DNA of 64,000 nt from Marinobacter sp. C7 (GCF_022343555.1 NZ_JAKQZH010000001.1:682001-746000), one strand, 5' to 3'; counted from the stretch's first letter, positions 52,141 to 62,008 are shown. Notes: generated from the letters alone by a model not told the origin. A program made the numbers and translations.

Positions 52141-52743
52141 TTACGGTATTGGCCGAAACACGAGTAGCTGGTTGTTGGCAGGCATGGGGTGATTCCCGGC
52201 AAGGGTCATCCCGGCCGATTCCGCCAGGGCGCTGAGGTCCACCAGGTCCCGGATGCCCATATGAGCGGCCTGGGATCTCAGCTGCTGATCAAAACGACGG
52301 TTGCTGTCACTGGAGTATTGGCCCTGATTGTTGAACGGGCCGTACAGGCAGAAGGCACCGTCTTCCGGCAGGCGCGCGCCGATGCCACGGAACATCTGTT
52401 CGACTTCGTTCCAGGCCATGATGTGGGCGGTATTTGCGGAGAAGGCCCACTTGAACGTGTCGACCGGCCAGTTGGCATCGCTGACGTCCAGTTCAACAAC
52501 GGGCAGAATGTTGGGCAGGGCGGCCTGCTCCAGCCGGGGACGACACAGGTCAGCCGCCTCCGGATGGTCACTCGGTTGCCATTGCAGGTGTGGCATGGCC
52601 TGTGCGAAATGCACGGCGTGCTGCCCGGTGAGTGTGCCGATTTCCAGGACCTTGCCCGGCGAGGTAAAGATGGCCTGCAGCTTCTCCAGTATCGGGGCCT
52701 TGTTGTTTTCACAGGCCTGGGAATAGGGCAGGTCATTGGTCAT
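52141..52743 (-). CDS. DUF938 methyltransferase-like protein
   Basis: A 200-residue protein with S-adenosylmethionine motif VLEIGTLTGQHAVHFA and the DUF938 segment SANTAHIMAWNEVEQMF. The family is widespread and uncharacterised; it is predicted cytosolic. Confidence 0.8.
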   Translation of the reverse strand: MTNDLPYSQACENNKAPILEKLQAIFTSPGKVLEIGTLTGQHAVHFAQAMPHLQWQPSDHPEAADLCRPRLEQAALPNILPVVELDVSDANWPVDTFKWAFSANTAHIMAWNEVEQMFRGIGARLPEDGAFCLYGPFNNQGQYSSDSNRRFDQQLRSQAAHMGIRDLVDLSALAESAGMTLAGNHPMPANNQLLVFRPIP

Positions 52744-52867
52744 CGGGTAAAATCTCCTCTATCGGATAGGGGCAGTGGTGACCGCCAGCCAATGCTTTTG
52801 TGATTAGCTGAGAATATAAGCCGCCGCTGGTTATAATGGCATATCTTGAACCGTGGCGGAGAATCCT

Positions 52868-53350
52868 ATGCCAATCGAAAAGAATCAGGTGGTCTTGTTT
52901 CATTACAGCGTCAGTGATGACCAGGGTAACCCCATTGAAACCTCCCGTGGCGGCGAACCGAACGCCTACCTCCATGGCCACGGCGGCATCATCAAGGGCC
53001 TGGAAGAAGCCCTGGAAGGTCGGAACGCCGGCGAAACTTTCAGTGTCACCGTCTCCCCTGAAAAAGCCTATGGGCCGCGCAAGGCTGACGCCATCCAGCG
53101 CGTGCCAATCAAGCATTTGATCGGCGCCAAACGCTGGAAGCCCGGCATGATTGCCCAGGTTCAAACCGAGCAGGGGCCGCGCCACGTGGTCGTCGCCAAG
53201 GTCGGCCACAAGTTCGCCGATGTCGACACCAACCACCCCATGGCGGGCAGGACCCTGACCTTCGATATCGAAATCCTGGAAGTGCGCGCGGCAGATCCGG
53301 AAGAGATCGCGCACGGCCACGTGCATGGGCCGGGTGGGCATCATCATTGA
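52868..53350 (+). CDS. slyD: FKBP-type peptidyl-prolyl isomerase SlyD
   Basis: A 160-residue protein from ATG 52868. FKBP domain with inserted flap (IIKGLEEALEGRNAGE, AYGPRKADAIQRVP) and a His-rich C-terminal tail ending HGPGGHHH. Assists folding and nickel or zinc handling. Fragments of a second copy lie at 33,029. The tail is shorter than in E. coli. Confidence 0.88.
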   Translation: MPIEKNQVVLFHYSVSDDQGNPIETSRGGEPNAYLHGHGGIIKGLEEALEGRNAGETFSVTVSPEKAYGPRKADAIQRVPIKHLIGAKRWKPGMIAQVQTEQGPRHVVVAKVGHKFADVDTNHPMAGRTLTFDIEILEVRAADPEEIAHGHVHGPGGHHH

Positions 53351-53377
53351 GGGATTAAGGCGCCTCGAGGCTTTTTC

Positions 53378-53770
53378 ATGATGAAATCAATCGCCCTGGC
53401 GGCACTGTTGGTCGTCCTTCTGGGGTTTATCGGTGTCCAGTATTACATTACTTCCGTCCCTGCTCTTGAGGCGCCCATCACCGTTGGTGACGTTCGAGAG
53501 GTGACGTCTGAGAAATCGCTGGTGGTTACGCTGGTGGACAGCGAAGGGCAGCGATTTACCGTCGGTCTTCGGGGCGATATCGACAAGCCGGAGGAAGCGG
53601 CGCTTTTCTATATCCGGAATCCGGATGTCATTCCCTATGTGTTCTGGCCGGCCCTGCGGAGTAATGATGAAAAACGGGTTCTGGAATTGCTGGAGGACGT
53701 GATTGAATCTGACGCCTCAGACGTTGCCGCCGTTCGCAGCATCTACTCGATTCTGAAGGAACGCAACTGA
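53378..53770 (+). CDS. small membrane-anchored protein
   Basis: A 130-residue protein with one N-terminal helix (about 1-25) and a predominantly beta soluble domain on the periplasmic side. Starts ATG 53378 or 53381. Family not recognised. Confidence 0.6.
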   Translation: MMKSIALAALLVVLLGFIGVQYYITSVPALEAPITVGDVREVTSEKSLVVTLVDSEGQRFTVGLRGDIDKPEEAALFYIRNPDVIPYVFWPALRSNDEKRVLELLEDVIESDASDVAAVRSIYSILKERN

Positions 53771-53799
53771 CGATATCGCCGGCGTGGGGTCACACGGGT

Positions 53800-54003
53800 T
53801 CAGAGGTCAACGAACCGGGGAATCAACATGATCCCGACACCCACAGCCACCATGGTGAGGGCATCGGTCATAAGGTACGGATAAAGGATCAGCGCGAGTC
53901 CACACCAGCGGACGGCCATGTTTGACTGCCTTCGCCCGTAGATGAAATAACCGATACCGATGGAGCTGAAGATCAGGCCCCAGACCAGAAGCGCTGTATC
54001 CAT
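53800..54003 (-). CDS. 67-residue membrane protein
   Basis: Hydrophobic across most of its length with two or three helices separated by a basic loop (YGRRQ). Similar short proteins are sometimes annotated as amino acid transport protein, without evidence. Unknown function. Confidence 0.6.
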   Translation of the reverse strand: MDTALLVWGLIFSSIGIGYFIYGRRQSNMAVRWCGLALILYPYLMTDALTMVAVGVGIMLIPRFVDL

Positions 54004-54140
54004 AGCGTGAGTGTCTCCGAAGCAAAGGGTTTACCTTACCTTCTACGAATTTGTTTGGGGAGCCTCACAGCCTCTGCGTCCTCGCCCTGCATCCATGGGC
54101 TATCCTGAGATTCTCAACCTTCACCCGTGAGAGCCGAGCA

Positions 54141-55034
54141 ATGATCGAAACACCACTGGAATTCCCCAGCCAGGGTACCACCTGCCGTGGCGTGCTTTAC
54201 ACGCCCGACGCCGACAGCAGGAATCTGCCGTGTATTGTAATGGCACATGGATTCGGCCTGACTCATGCCAGTGGTCTGGCTCCGTTCAAGGAAGCCTTCT
54301 GCAAGGCGGGTTATGCGGTCTTTGCCTTTGATTACCGCCATTTCGGTGACAGCGAGGGTGAGCCGCGCCAGGTGCTGAGCCCCGGGAAGGAAGTGGCTGA
54401 CTGGCTGGCGGCACTGGCTTTTGCGCGGCAGCTGGATGGGGTCGACGGAAGCCGCATTTGCCTGTGGGGAACGTCGTTCTCTGGCGGGCTCGTGATTGTT
54501 GCCGCCGCAAAGGATGGCAACGTGCAATGCACCATCTCCCAGTGCCCGATGATGGATGGTCTGGCGTCCCTGTTGGGCGTCATCGGTTATGCCGGCATCA
54601 TGCAGGCGCTGCGTCTGACCTGGCACGGAACGGTGGACTGGATTCGCCGGGGGCTGGGAATGTCTCCCCGGTATATTGCCTCGGCTGGCCGGCCCGGGGA
54701 GTTGGGCATGATGACGGCGGAGGATTGCCAGGAGGGCTACGTGCCCCTCATGGCCGATAATGCGTTGAATTACGTGGCTGCGGGCGTGAGTTACACGATT
54801 CCGCTGTTTCGCCCCACCCGTTTTGCCGCCAAAGTCACCTGTCCGGCACTGGTGCAGATCTGCGACCGGGACACGGTCGCCCCGGCGGATGCCGCGGCCA
54901 AAGCGGCCGGGAAAATGCCGAATGCGGAAGTGATGCATTATCCGGTCGGGCATTTTGACGTGTATCGGGGGGAAGCACTGGCCCAGTCCATAAGGGACCA
55001 GCTTGAATTCCTCGGGCAGAGCGGGCGGCTATAA
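54141..55034 (+). CDS. alpha/beta hydrolase
   Basis: A 297-residue hydrolase from ATG 54141. Nucleophile in GTSFSGG (Ser), acid in QICDRDTVAPADAA, His in YPVGHFDVY; oxyanion-hole HGFG in VMAHGFGL. Related to dienelactone-hydrolase-type and peptidase S15-like enzymes by the lid region. Substrate unknown. Confidence 0.75.
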   Translation: MIETPLEFPSQGTTCRGVLYTPDADSRNLPCIVMAHGFGLTHASGLAPFKEAFCKAGYAVFAFDYRHFGDSEGEPRQVLSPGKEVADWLAALAFARQLDGVDGSRICLWGTSFSGGLVIVAAAKDGNVQCTISQCPMMDGLASLLGVIGYAGIMQALRLTWHGTVDWIRRGLGMSPRYIASAGRPGELGMMTAEDCQEGYVPLMADNALNYVAAGVSYTIPLFRPTRFAAKVTCPALVQICDRDTVAPADAAAKAAGKMPNAEVMHYPVGHFDVYRGEALAQSIRDQLEFLGQSGRL

Positions 55035-55116
55035 AAAATCGGGGCAATAATCGGATGGAAACGCCCCGCAAAGTCAGTTCAACTAGGCTTGTTCACGTCG
55101 AAGAGAAGGTTGCGTC

Positions 55117-55974
55117 ATGACGATGCCGGCTGAAGGAAACCCAAGGACCGCCCGACTGGTGGCGATCGCCCGCCACATCGAAGACCATGCCGATGAGAGG
55201 CTTACACTGGCCAGTCTGGCTGAGATGGCCGGGCTGTCTCCATCAAGGCTGCAAAAAGTATTTAAAGACGCCTTTGGCGTTTCCCCCAAAGCCTATCAGG
55301 ACGCTGTTCGAATGCGCCGCTTCAGGCAATCCCTGAAGGACGGAGAGCGTGTGACAGACGCGATTTTTTCCTCTGGTTTCGGCTCTGTAAGCCGTGTCTA
55401 CGGCGAAGCGATTCGCGATATAGGAATGACCCCCAAGGCCTATCGGGCTGGTGGCGCTGGTGAGGTCATCGTCTACGCGTGTCGAGCCACTGCGCTTGGC
55501 CTCATGGCGATGGCGGCGACGGATAGGGGCGTCTGTTTTGTCCAGTTTGGTGATGATGAAGAGTCACTGATGGCCCGGCTGGTGGCTGAATTCCCGAATG
55601 CGCAATTGAGGGCGTCTCCTGCTCAAAATGCCCCCGAACTCGATGCCTGGATGGAAGCGCTGGATCTGCATATCAGCAAGGGGGCTCCCAGGCCTGATTT
55701 GCCGCTTGATATGCGGGGCACTGCGTTTCAAATGAAGGTATGGCAATTCCTGCTGAGCATCCGGGAAGGTAAAGTCCTCAGTTACAGTGAGGTGGCGGCG
55801 GAAATCGACAACCCCAGAGCGGTCCGGGCCGTCGCATCCGCTTGTGCGAAAAACCGTATTGCAGTGCTTATTCCTTGCCATCGAGTCTTGAGAGGCGACG
55901 GAAGTCTTGGCGGGTACCGCTGGGGATTGGAGAGAAAGCGGGCATTGCTGGATACGGAAAGCAGGTCCTCCTAG
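55117..55974 (+). CDS. Ada-like O6-alkylguanine-DNA alkyltransferase without N-terminal sensor
   Basis: A 285-residue fusion of an AraC helix-turn-helix pair (about 10-105, LASLAEMAGLSPSRLQKVFKDAFG) and a C-terminal alkyltransferase with active Cys254 in IPCHRVLRG. The N-terminal methylphosphotriester-accepting domain of E. coli Ada, with its Zn-Cys site, is missing; only the HTH and transferase remain. It would repair O6-alkylguanine, and regulation by phosphotriester methylation is not expected. Confidence 0.85.
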   Translation: MTMPAEGNPRTARLVAIARHIEDHADERLTLASLAEMAGLSPSRLQKVFKDAFGVSPKAYQDAVRMRRFRQSLKDGERVTDAIFSSGFGSVSRVYGEAIRDIGMTPKAYRAGGAGEVIVYACRATALGLMAMAATDRGVCFVQFGDDEESLMARLVAEFPNAQLRASPAQNAPELDAWMEALDLHISKGAPRPDLPLDMRGTAFQMKVWQFLLSIREGKVLSYSEVAAEIDNPRAVRAVASACAKNRIAVLIPCHRVLRGDGSLGGYRWGLERKRALLDTESRSS

Positions 55975-56088
55975 GCCCCGTTCGGGAGATAAATCTGTCC
56001 CGGTTTTACCGGACAAGGTCGATATCCGGCACGAATCCGAAATGTGTCCTAACATTGAAAAACAATCCCCTGATTCAAGGAGTGAGTC

Positions 56089-56517
56089 ATGATCAGCAGC
56101 ACACAACGTTTCCTTCTCTCTTCCGTTCTTGCAGCCTCGTTGGTTGGCGGGGCTCATGCCGCGACGCCTGCGCCTGAAGGGGCGGCGGTGTACTTTCTGA
56201 CGCCGACTGACGGACAGACCGTGAGTTCGCCGGTGACCGTGAGGTTCGGACTGGACGGCATGGGCGTGGCGCCTGCGGGGGTGGAACGTGAGGGCACCGG
56301 TCACCATCACCTGCTGGTGGATGTCGATGAGCTGCCGGCGATGGATCAGCCGGTGCCTTCAGATGAACACCATCGCCATTTTGGCGGCGGACAGACCCAG
56401 ACCAGCCTGGAGTTGTCGCCGGGACAGCATACCCTGCAGTTACTGGTGGGCGACCACCAGCACGTACCCCACGAGCCGCCGGTTATGTCCGAGAAAATCA
56501 CTATCACGGTGGAGTAA
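56089..56517 (+). CDS. DUF4399 secreted protein
   Basis: A 142-residue protein with signal peptide ending AHAA and a DUF4399 domain: YFLTPTDGQTVSSPVTVRFGLDGMGV, GHHHLLVD and QLLVGDHQHVPH. His-rich, may bind metal such as copper. The next gene starts at the last base of its stop codon. Confidence 0.8.
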   Translation: MISSTQRFLLSSVLAASLVGGAHAATPAPEGAAVYFLTPTDGQTVSSPVTVRFGLDGMGVAPAGVEREGTGHHHLLVDVDELPAMDQPVPSDEHHRHFGGGQTQTSLELSPGQHTLQLLVGDHQHVPHEPPVMSEKITITVE

Positions 56518-56903
56518 TGGCAGCGCAGCAGCCAAAGGACCTTGTCGCCCGGTTCATTGCGGATATCCGTGCCCAGCGGTTGGATGAGGCGAAGGAGTTG
56601 CTGGCTGCCGAGGGGTTTGAATACGTGGGCCCGAACATGCGTTTCCTGAGTCGGGACGACATGCTGACCTACCAGTTTGGCATGTTTGCCATCCAGAAAG
56701 ACCTGGTCCTGCGGCAGCTCAGTGCCGACGGGGAGCACGTGTTTGCGATCCTGGATTACCGTACTTACTTCGAGCCGATCGGGGATGTGCGCCTTGCCGT
56801 CTGGTTTCGTGTGCGGGGGGACAAAATCCAGTGTGTTGAAACCTTCTATAATGCTGCAGTCATTGAAAACATGCTGGGCGGGAGCCTGCCGTCAGCTGAC
56901 TGA
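56517..56903 (+). CDS. SnoaL/NTF2-like protein
   Basis: A 128-residue alpha+beta barrel of the NTF2-like family (ARFIADIRAQRLDEAKELL, WFRVRGDKIQCVETFYNAA). Overlaps the DUF4399 stop by one base, so the two are co-translated. No catalytic residues obvious. Confidence 0.7.
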   Translation: MAAQQPKDLVARFIADIRAQRLDEAKELLAAEGFEYVGPNMRFLSRDDMLTYQFGMFAIQKDLVLRQLSADGEHVFAILDYRTYFEPIGDVRLAVWFRVRGDKIQCVETFYNAAVIENMLGGSLPSAD

Positions 56904-56989
56904 AAGCAGTTCCCGCCCCGCCTGGTGACTCGGGTTGGAGCCCGCGCCAAAAGGCCCCACGACATCGCGGCTGTGAGGTGACACGGGCT

Positions 56990-57934
56990 CTAATGCCGGC
57001 AATGTGCATCAATGGCCTTGATATGCCGGGCGTCAGTGCCGCAGCATCCACCCAGCAGCGTCAGATGCCCGAAGCGTTCCCGCAGGGCGGCGTAAAGCTC
57101 GCCCAGTTCAGCTGGATCACCGGCATCGAGTGTGGTGGATTCGTCCAGTTCCTGGTGGCTCCTTCGGCTGGCATTGGCACGTAAGCCGCGAATGCGGCGT
57201 GTCCAGTCTTCGCCAGGCTCCAGGACCTTGGTAAAGTGGTCAGGATGGGCGCAGTTGATCATGAAATAGGCCGGTGCTGAGCCGGTCTCGTCGTCCACGG
57301 TGCGGATAGCCTCGCCGAGACTGATCCCATTGGGCAGGCGACCATCGGTTTCTGTGGTGAAGGATATCACTGAGGGCATACCGGCGGCCTGTGCCGCCTG
57401 GACGATCCCGATGGCTTCCTCCACGGTGTTCAGGGTGAGGGCGGCCACCAGATCGGCCGCCGTGTCGCTGAAGGTATCAATCTGGGCCTGGTGGTAGGCC
57501 CGGGCCTCCTCGATTGAAGGTGCCTCAGAAGGGTTGTAGCCATCACCTTTCGGACCAATGCATCCGCTGATCACCATCGGGGTGTCCTCCGTCTCGTGGC
57601 GTTCACGGATACGCTCTGCCAGAGCGACGGCGCGACGATTGATCTCGGCCAGTTCCGACTCGCTGTAGCCAAGCTGTTCGCCCCAGGCCTTGCTCGCCCT
57701 CCAGGTCGCGGTTTCCAGGATCAGTCCTCGCCGGGATTTCCTTGCAATGTCGACATAGGGCTCGAAGTAATTCTCGAGCCGTTGTTCACCCTCCCGGGTC
57801 GATAGCAGATCAAAGGCTGCGAACAGGGGGAGTTCTACTCCTTCGTGAAACACCAGTGTGGTTTCGAGCCCGCCGTCCAGCAGGAAGATTCTGTCATCGA
57901 GTTGCGGCAGGTTGTTGCGGTATTTTGCAATCAT
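56990..57934 (-). CDS. homocysteine S-methyltransferase family protein
   Basis: A 314-residue enzyme with the zinc-binding cysteines: one in MINCAHPDHF and the pair Cys297-Cys298 in LLGGCCGTDARH. Starts FLLDGGLETTLVFHEGVELP. It would methylate homocysteine using S-methylmethionine, betaine or another donor. It is divergent from the TetR gene at 58,232 and may be its target. Confidence 0.8.
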   Translation of the reverse strand: MIAKYRNNLPQLDDRIFLLDGGLETTLVFHEGVELPLFAAFDLLSTREGEQRLENYFEPYVDIARKSRRGLILETATWRASKAWGEQLGYSESELAEINRRAVALAERIRERHETEDTPMVISGCIGPKGDGYNPSEAPSIEEARAYHQAQIDTFSDTAADLVAALTLNTVEEAIGIVQAAQAAGMPSVISFTTETDGRLPNGISLGEAIRTVDDETGSAPAYFMINCAHPDHFTKVLEPGEDWTRRIRGLRANASRRSHQELDESTTLDAGDPAELGELYAALRERFGHLTLLGGCCGTDARHIKAIDAHCRH

Positions 57935-58231
57935 GTCGGTTCACTCCTTGGCAGATTGCCATGGATTGGGTACTTCCCGGGGGTAACCGGTCTGGATACA
58001 TTCCCCTTCTACCCCATAATTGATTAAAATTTGTACTGTGCTGTAGTGTGAAATATCCGGCCGGACAACAGACAGTCTAGGGCGGCTGGCGCCTGAAAGC
58101 AGTGGACCGGAGGTAAGGATTTCGAAACTATTTTTGCTCATTCAGATCAAAGTGTTAGGAGCAAATGTAGCGACAGGGTGAAGGTCGGCGTCAGAACCGG
58201 GTCTTTGACTAGACCGGAGGTACAGTTAAGG

Positions 58232-58879
58232 ATGGCGACGCGTACTACAAGCAGCCGTGAACGGATTCTGGCCACCGCAGAATCGCTGATTCTCCAGAAG
58301 GGGTATGTCGGCACGTCCATCGAGGACATTCTCGATAAGGCCGCCATTACCAAGGGGGGATTCTTTTACCATTTCAATGGCAAGATCGCGCTGGCCCATG
58401 CCCTGGTGAACCGCTATCTGGAGCAGGATCAGCAGGTATTCGGTGAGCTGCTTGCGCGGGCCGACAGCCTGAGTGAGGACCCGCTGCAACGGGTGCTGAT
58501 CTTCCTCAACCTGTTGAGCGAAATGGTCAGCGGCATGACAGCTACCCACCCGGGGTGCCTCGTTGCCGCCTTCACTTACGAAATGCAGCAGTTCGATGAG
58601 GAAACCCGGCAGCGAATGGCTGAGGGCGTGATGGAATGGCGGGCCCTGATGGCAGATCGACTTGCCATCGTGGCGGAACGATACCCGGCGAGGATACCGG
58701 TCAGCATAGAGTCACTCGCCGATATGTTCGCCTCCAGCGTGGAGGGCGGCATCGTGCTGGCCAGGGTTCTGGATGATAATCGGGCGTTGGTGGGGCAGGT
58801 GCAGGCCTACCGGAGCCACATACGCCTGATCTTTGATCCGTCCGTTGCACTTGGCGCTGAGGCTTCGGCTCCGGGCTAG
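58232..58879 (+). CDS. TetR-family regulator
   Basis: A 215-residue regulator from ATG 58232. N-terminal TSSRERILATAESLILQKGYVGTSIEDILDKAAITKGGFFYHFNGK is the TetR HTH. C-terminal TetR_C-like domain. In the 297-bp divergent region an inverted repeat TTTGCTC/GAGCAAA (58,133-58,139 and 58,159-58,165) is a possible operator. Its stop overlaps the next convergent gene by four bases. Confidence 0.8.
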   Translation: MATRTTSSRERILATAESLILQKGYVGTSIEDILDKAAITKGGFFYHFNGKIALAHALVNRYLEQDQQVFGELLARADSLSEDPLQRVLIFLNLLSEMVSGMTATHPGCLVAAFTYEMQQFDEETRQRMAEGVMEWRALMADRLAIVAERYPARIPVSIESLADMFASSVEGGIVLARVLDDNRALVGQVQAYRSHIRLIFDPSVALGAEASAPG

Positions 58880-59838
58880 AGCAACCCTGATCTGATCATG
58901 TCGAACGTATCCAGAACCCGCGCCACAAACTGGTCTTTCGGGCGAAAGCTGCTTTGAGTGCGGAGTGTCACATCCCTCTGCAGATGGTCCAGCAGCTTGC
59001 GCAGGCGCCGACGGTGCAAGCCGACCGCAGCCTGAATCGGGTCAAAAATCACACCGGACAAGGCTGCAAACGCCGACAAAGCGGCCAGAACAGCGACCAT
59101 CACGCTGGCGGTCGTGGCCAGCGACGGCTCGGGTGGAAATACGCTGTAGTACCATCCGCCGATAGTCTCACCCAGGATGAAATCCCTGGCAGCCAGGGTC
59201 TTTGCCAGCATGGACGCGAGCACTACCGCGAGCCCGATGCCACCCGGGGTAAACTTCTGGAAGGCAAACGCGCCCAGCACCGTACAGGTGATGCTGTTGG
59301 TGATATCGGCAGACGCGGTCCGGGTTACCCGGTACTGGCTGAGCGCCTCATCGACCAGTGGCTCAATCCGTTCGGTAAACCGCTGGTGATCGACCGGCTC
59401 ACCGGTATGGCGTTCATAGACGGCTTCCAGGGACTCAATCAGATAGCTCTCCAGAAGTGATTGCTCGTGACCATTATTCAACAGGTCCGCCAGAATCAGG
59501 TGTGAGATGTGCTGCTGTACCCGGGTGGTAAACCCGGCAGGCACACGATCTGCCAGGTTGTGCAGCCACCTCAGGCCAGTTCGTTTGCGAGTCAGAACTT
59601 TTACCAGGCTCGCCAGGGCGTAAACCGGTGCCCAAAGCAGGTTGAGCGGTGCGCGCAGCATGTCCCACCCCAGCGCCTTGCGGTTGGTGGCGATGGCCCC
59701 CGGGTAATGGAAATGGCGGTCAATGAACGCCGGTATCCGCGCCCGGCAGTCCTCGAAATAACGCTCTATGCCGGAGCGGATGGCCTGTCCGATCTCGATT
59801 TCGGAGACGATGTGTTCGGGTGATTGGGCGTTGGGCAT
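58876..59838 (-). CDS. DUF6635-like membrane protein
   Basis: About 320 residues from ATG 59838; a TTG 24 bases upstream is possible. Several hydrophobic helices at about 75-90, 205-225 and 260-285, with a soluble helical middle. I believe it matches the DUF6635 family, with little known; family assignment uncertain. Confidence 0.6.
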   Translation of the reverse strand: MPNAQSPEHIVSEIEIGQAIRSGIERYFEDCRARIPAFIDRHFHYPGAIATNRKALGWDMLRAPLNLLWAPVYALASLVKVLTRKRTGLRWLHNLADRVPAGFTTRVQQHISHLILADLLNNGHEQSLLESYLIESLEAVYERHTGEPVDHQRFTERIEPLVDEALSQYRVTRTASADITNSITCTVLGAFAFQKFTPGGIGLAVVLASMLAKTLAARDFILGETIGGWYYSVFPPEPSLATTASVMVAVLAALSAFAALSGVIFDPIQAAVGLHRRRLRKLLDHLQRDVTLRTQSSFRPKDQFVARVLDTFDMIRSGLL

Positions 59839-59992
59839 GATGGCCGATGGTTCTGCAGGCAAGAGAGTGTCCAGGTATTAAAACGCAATTGGCAGCGTCG
59901 GGACAGAATAAGACATAACGGTAATCATTGTTAATTTCGATGCAGGTTACACTCGGGGCAGCACAGATCTGACATAAGGAACAGGTGCCGCT

Positions 59993-61156
59993 ATGGGCAA
60001 CGATGAGCACACCCCGGTCGCTGTGAAGGAGTCAGACGCTCGAGACCCTACCATGGCCCTGATCGAAACGATCAGCATCCGAAGCATGTCGTTGATCGTC
60101 CTGACCAGCATCGCGACCCTTTATTTTATCGATTGGGCCCAGCCGGTGCTGTTGCCTCTGGTCGTCGCTGTACTCATCAGCTATACGCTGGACCCCTTGG
60201 TGTCGACGCTCGAACGCATTCATATCCCTCGCCCCCTCGGGGCTGCCTTCACCCTGTTTGCGCTGATCGGTGTTCTCGCTGCCGCCAGTGTGCCCCTCAA
60301 ACAGGAAGCGATGGTGATGCTGGACAAAATCCCCAAGGCGGTGAAAGAGTTTCAGCGCGAGGATGCATATTCGGCTGAAGATGAAGAAAGCATCATGGAA
60401 AAAGCCCAGATTGCCGCGAAGGAGATCGAGGAAACCGCCAAGAGAAGTGAGGAGGGGCAGGCGGCGGCCGAGGCTGGTGTTACGCCGGTTCGGGTCGTGG
60501 ATCGGCCCATGGACATCCGTGAGTATGTGATCAGTAACTCGCCGGCAACACTGGTGCTTATCTCCCAGCTCTTTTCGGTCCTGTTGTTGGTCTACTTCCT
60601 TCTGGCAATCGGAAGGCTCTACCGGCGCAAGGTCGTGAAGATCTCGGGCCCTTCTTTTCAGCGTATGCGCAAGGCGGCCCGGATCATGAGCGATTTGCAC
60701 TACCAGGTTCGCCGTTTCCTGTTCGTGATGGTTATCAGCGCGCTGTTCGTCGGCATCGTGACCTGGCTCGCTTTCCTTTTCCTTGGCATGGAGCAGGCAG
60801 CCCTGTGGGGGGCCGTGGCCGGGATCGCGAGCGCCGTCCCTTATCTCGGGCCGTTTCTTGTGTTCGTCGGTTCCGGGATTGCCGCGTTCATCCAGTTTGG
60901 CGAGCTTGATATGGCCATCATCGTGTCATGCAGCTCACTGATTATTACCAGCATCCAGGGAAACCTGTTGATGCCCTGGTTAACCAGCTATGTGTCGAGT
61001 CTCAATGCTGTTGTGATCTTTGTTGGTCTGCTGTTCTGGGGATGGCTCTGGGGACCTGTCGGGCTCATTGTTGCCACCCCGATTCTGATGATCACCAAGT
61101 CACTCTGTGATCATGTGGTTAACCTACGCCCGGTGGGGGAGTTGCTGGGTAAGTAG
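59993..61156 (+). CDS. AI-2E/PerM-family transporter
   Basis: A 387-residue protein with about eight helices. Family segments LLPLVVAVLISYTLDPLV, GIASAVPYLGPFL and YVSSLNAVVIFVGLLFWGWLWGPVGLIVATP. An 80-residue charged insert with Glu-rich coiled coil (about 115-175) is longer than in many members. Substrate for this group is unproven, possible small exported molecules or Na+. Confidence 0.8.
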   Translation: MGNDEHTPVAVKESDARDPTMALIETISIRSMSLIVLTSIATLYFIDWAQPVLLPLVVAVLISYTLDPLVSTLERIHIPRPLGAAFTLFALIGVLAAASVPLKQEAMVMLDKIPKAVKEFQREDAYSAEDEESIMEKAQIAAKEIEETAKRSEEGQAAAEAGVTPVRVVDRPMDIREYVISNSPATLVLISQLFSVLLLVYFLLAIGRLYRRKVVKISGPSFQRMRKAARIMSDLHYQVRRFLFVMVISALFVGIVTWLAFLFLGMEQAALWGAVAGIASAVPYLGPFLVFVGSGIAAFIQFGELDMAIIVSCSSLIITSIQGNLLMPWLTSYVSSLNAVVIFVGLLFWGWLWGPVGLIVATPILMITKSLCDHVVNLRPVGELLGK

Positions 61157-61190
61157 CACGGGGCTGCTCTGGCCCTTTTGTTGAGGGGCC

Positions 61191-61682
61191 CTATTGGCGG
61201 CAAGCTTCGCGGTCTTGAGATGGGGGAGGCACCTGTTCTTCGCTTTCTTGCTGGGCTGTCCGTTCCATAAGCTCCATGCCGCCCTGCATCAGAAGGGTTG
61301 TGAGCCGGAGATCCGATTCCTGAACGACCCCGACTGCAAATGCTGTCAGGGCCGATTCCAGCGGGTTTTTCCGAATGACCTCTCGCAGCTTATCGGTGCC
61401 ATAGGTTCCTTTCGGGCTGGCACCCACGCCCTTCTTTGCCGTTGAGCTACGGGCGGCCATGCGCCAGAAAATGGCGACCAGAAGGAGTACGCAGACAAAT
61501 CCAACCAACGCCATGGCACCAGCCTGACCCAGGTAAGGCGACAGCGACAGAATGGCGGCGTGGGTCAGGAGGTAGATCCCGATAAGCAGAAGGGCGGTAA
61601 GCAAAACCAGTGCGATGATGAAGCCAGTGACCGCAGCAATGGCTTTGCGAAACGCACCCTTCATTGGTTCTGAATCAGGCAT
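61191..61682 (-). CDS. membrane protein, holin-superfamily-like
   Basis: A 163-residue protein with two helices (about 17-40 and 52-70) and a soluble charged tail with LESALTAFAVGVVQESDLR. Resembles phage-holin-3-6/DUF1469 family partners of YqjD-like proteins. Directly follows the DUF883 gene by two bases in an operon. Confidence 0.6.
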   Translation of the reverse strand: MPDSEPMKGAFRKAIAAVTGFIIALVLLTALLLIGIYLLTHAAILSLSPYLGQAGAMALVGFVCVLLLVAIFWRMAARSSTAKKGVGASPKGTYGTDKLREVIRKNPLESALTAFAVGVVQESDLRLTTLLMQGGMELMERTAQQESEEQVPPPSQDREACRQ

Positions 61683-61684
61683 GA

Positions 61685-62008
61685 TCAGCGATCGAGTAAC
61701 TTACCAACGAGCACGCCTGCCAGAAACATGATGACGATACTGAGAAACGGTCGTTCCTCGATCTTGTGCTCGACCTCATTGACAGCTTTTTCGCCAGTAT
61801 CTTTCGCCCGGTTCATTGCGTCGTTACCAGTCTTCCTGACCTGATCAAACGCCTCGCGGCTTTCCCGGATAACTTCGTCTCGGAGGTTATCAATATTGCT
61901 TTTCTGGCTCTCGGTCACGGATCGTGTCAGGCTGGCGAGATCCTGCCGGAGCTGCTTCAGATCTTGCTGAATCTGCTTGTATTCGTCCTGGCTGGATTTA
62001 GCTTCCAT
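61685..62008 (-). CDS. DUF883/ElaB-YqjD-like ribosome-associated membrane protein
   Basis: A 107-residue protein: long amphipathic helix, repeated-looking NAMNRAKDTGEKAVNEVEHKIEERP, and a C-terminal membrane helix (SIVIMFLAGVLVGKLLDR). YqjD-family proteins anchor ribosomes to the membrane in stationary phase. Belongs to the stress cluster. Confidence 0.8.
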   Translation of the reverse strand: MEAKSSQDEYKQIQQDLKQLRQDLASLTRSVTESQKSNIDNLRDEVIRESREAFDQVRKTGNDAMNRAKDTGEKAVNEVEHKIEERPFLSIVIMFLAGVLVGKLLDR

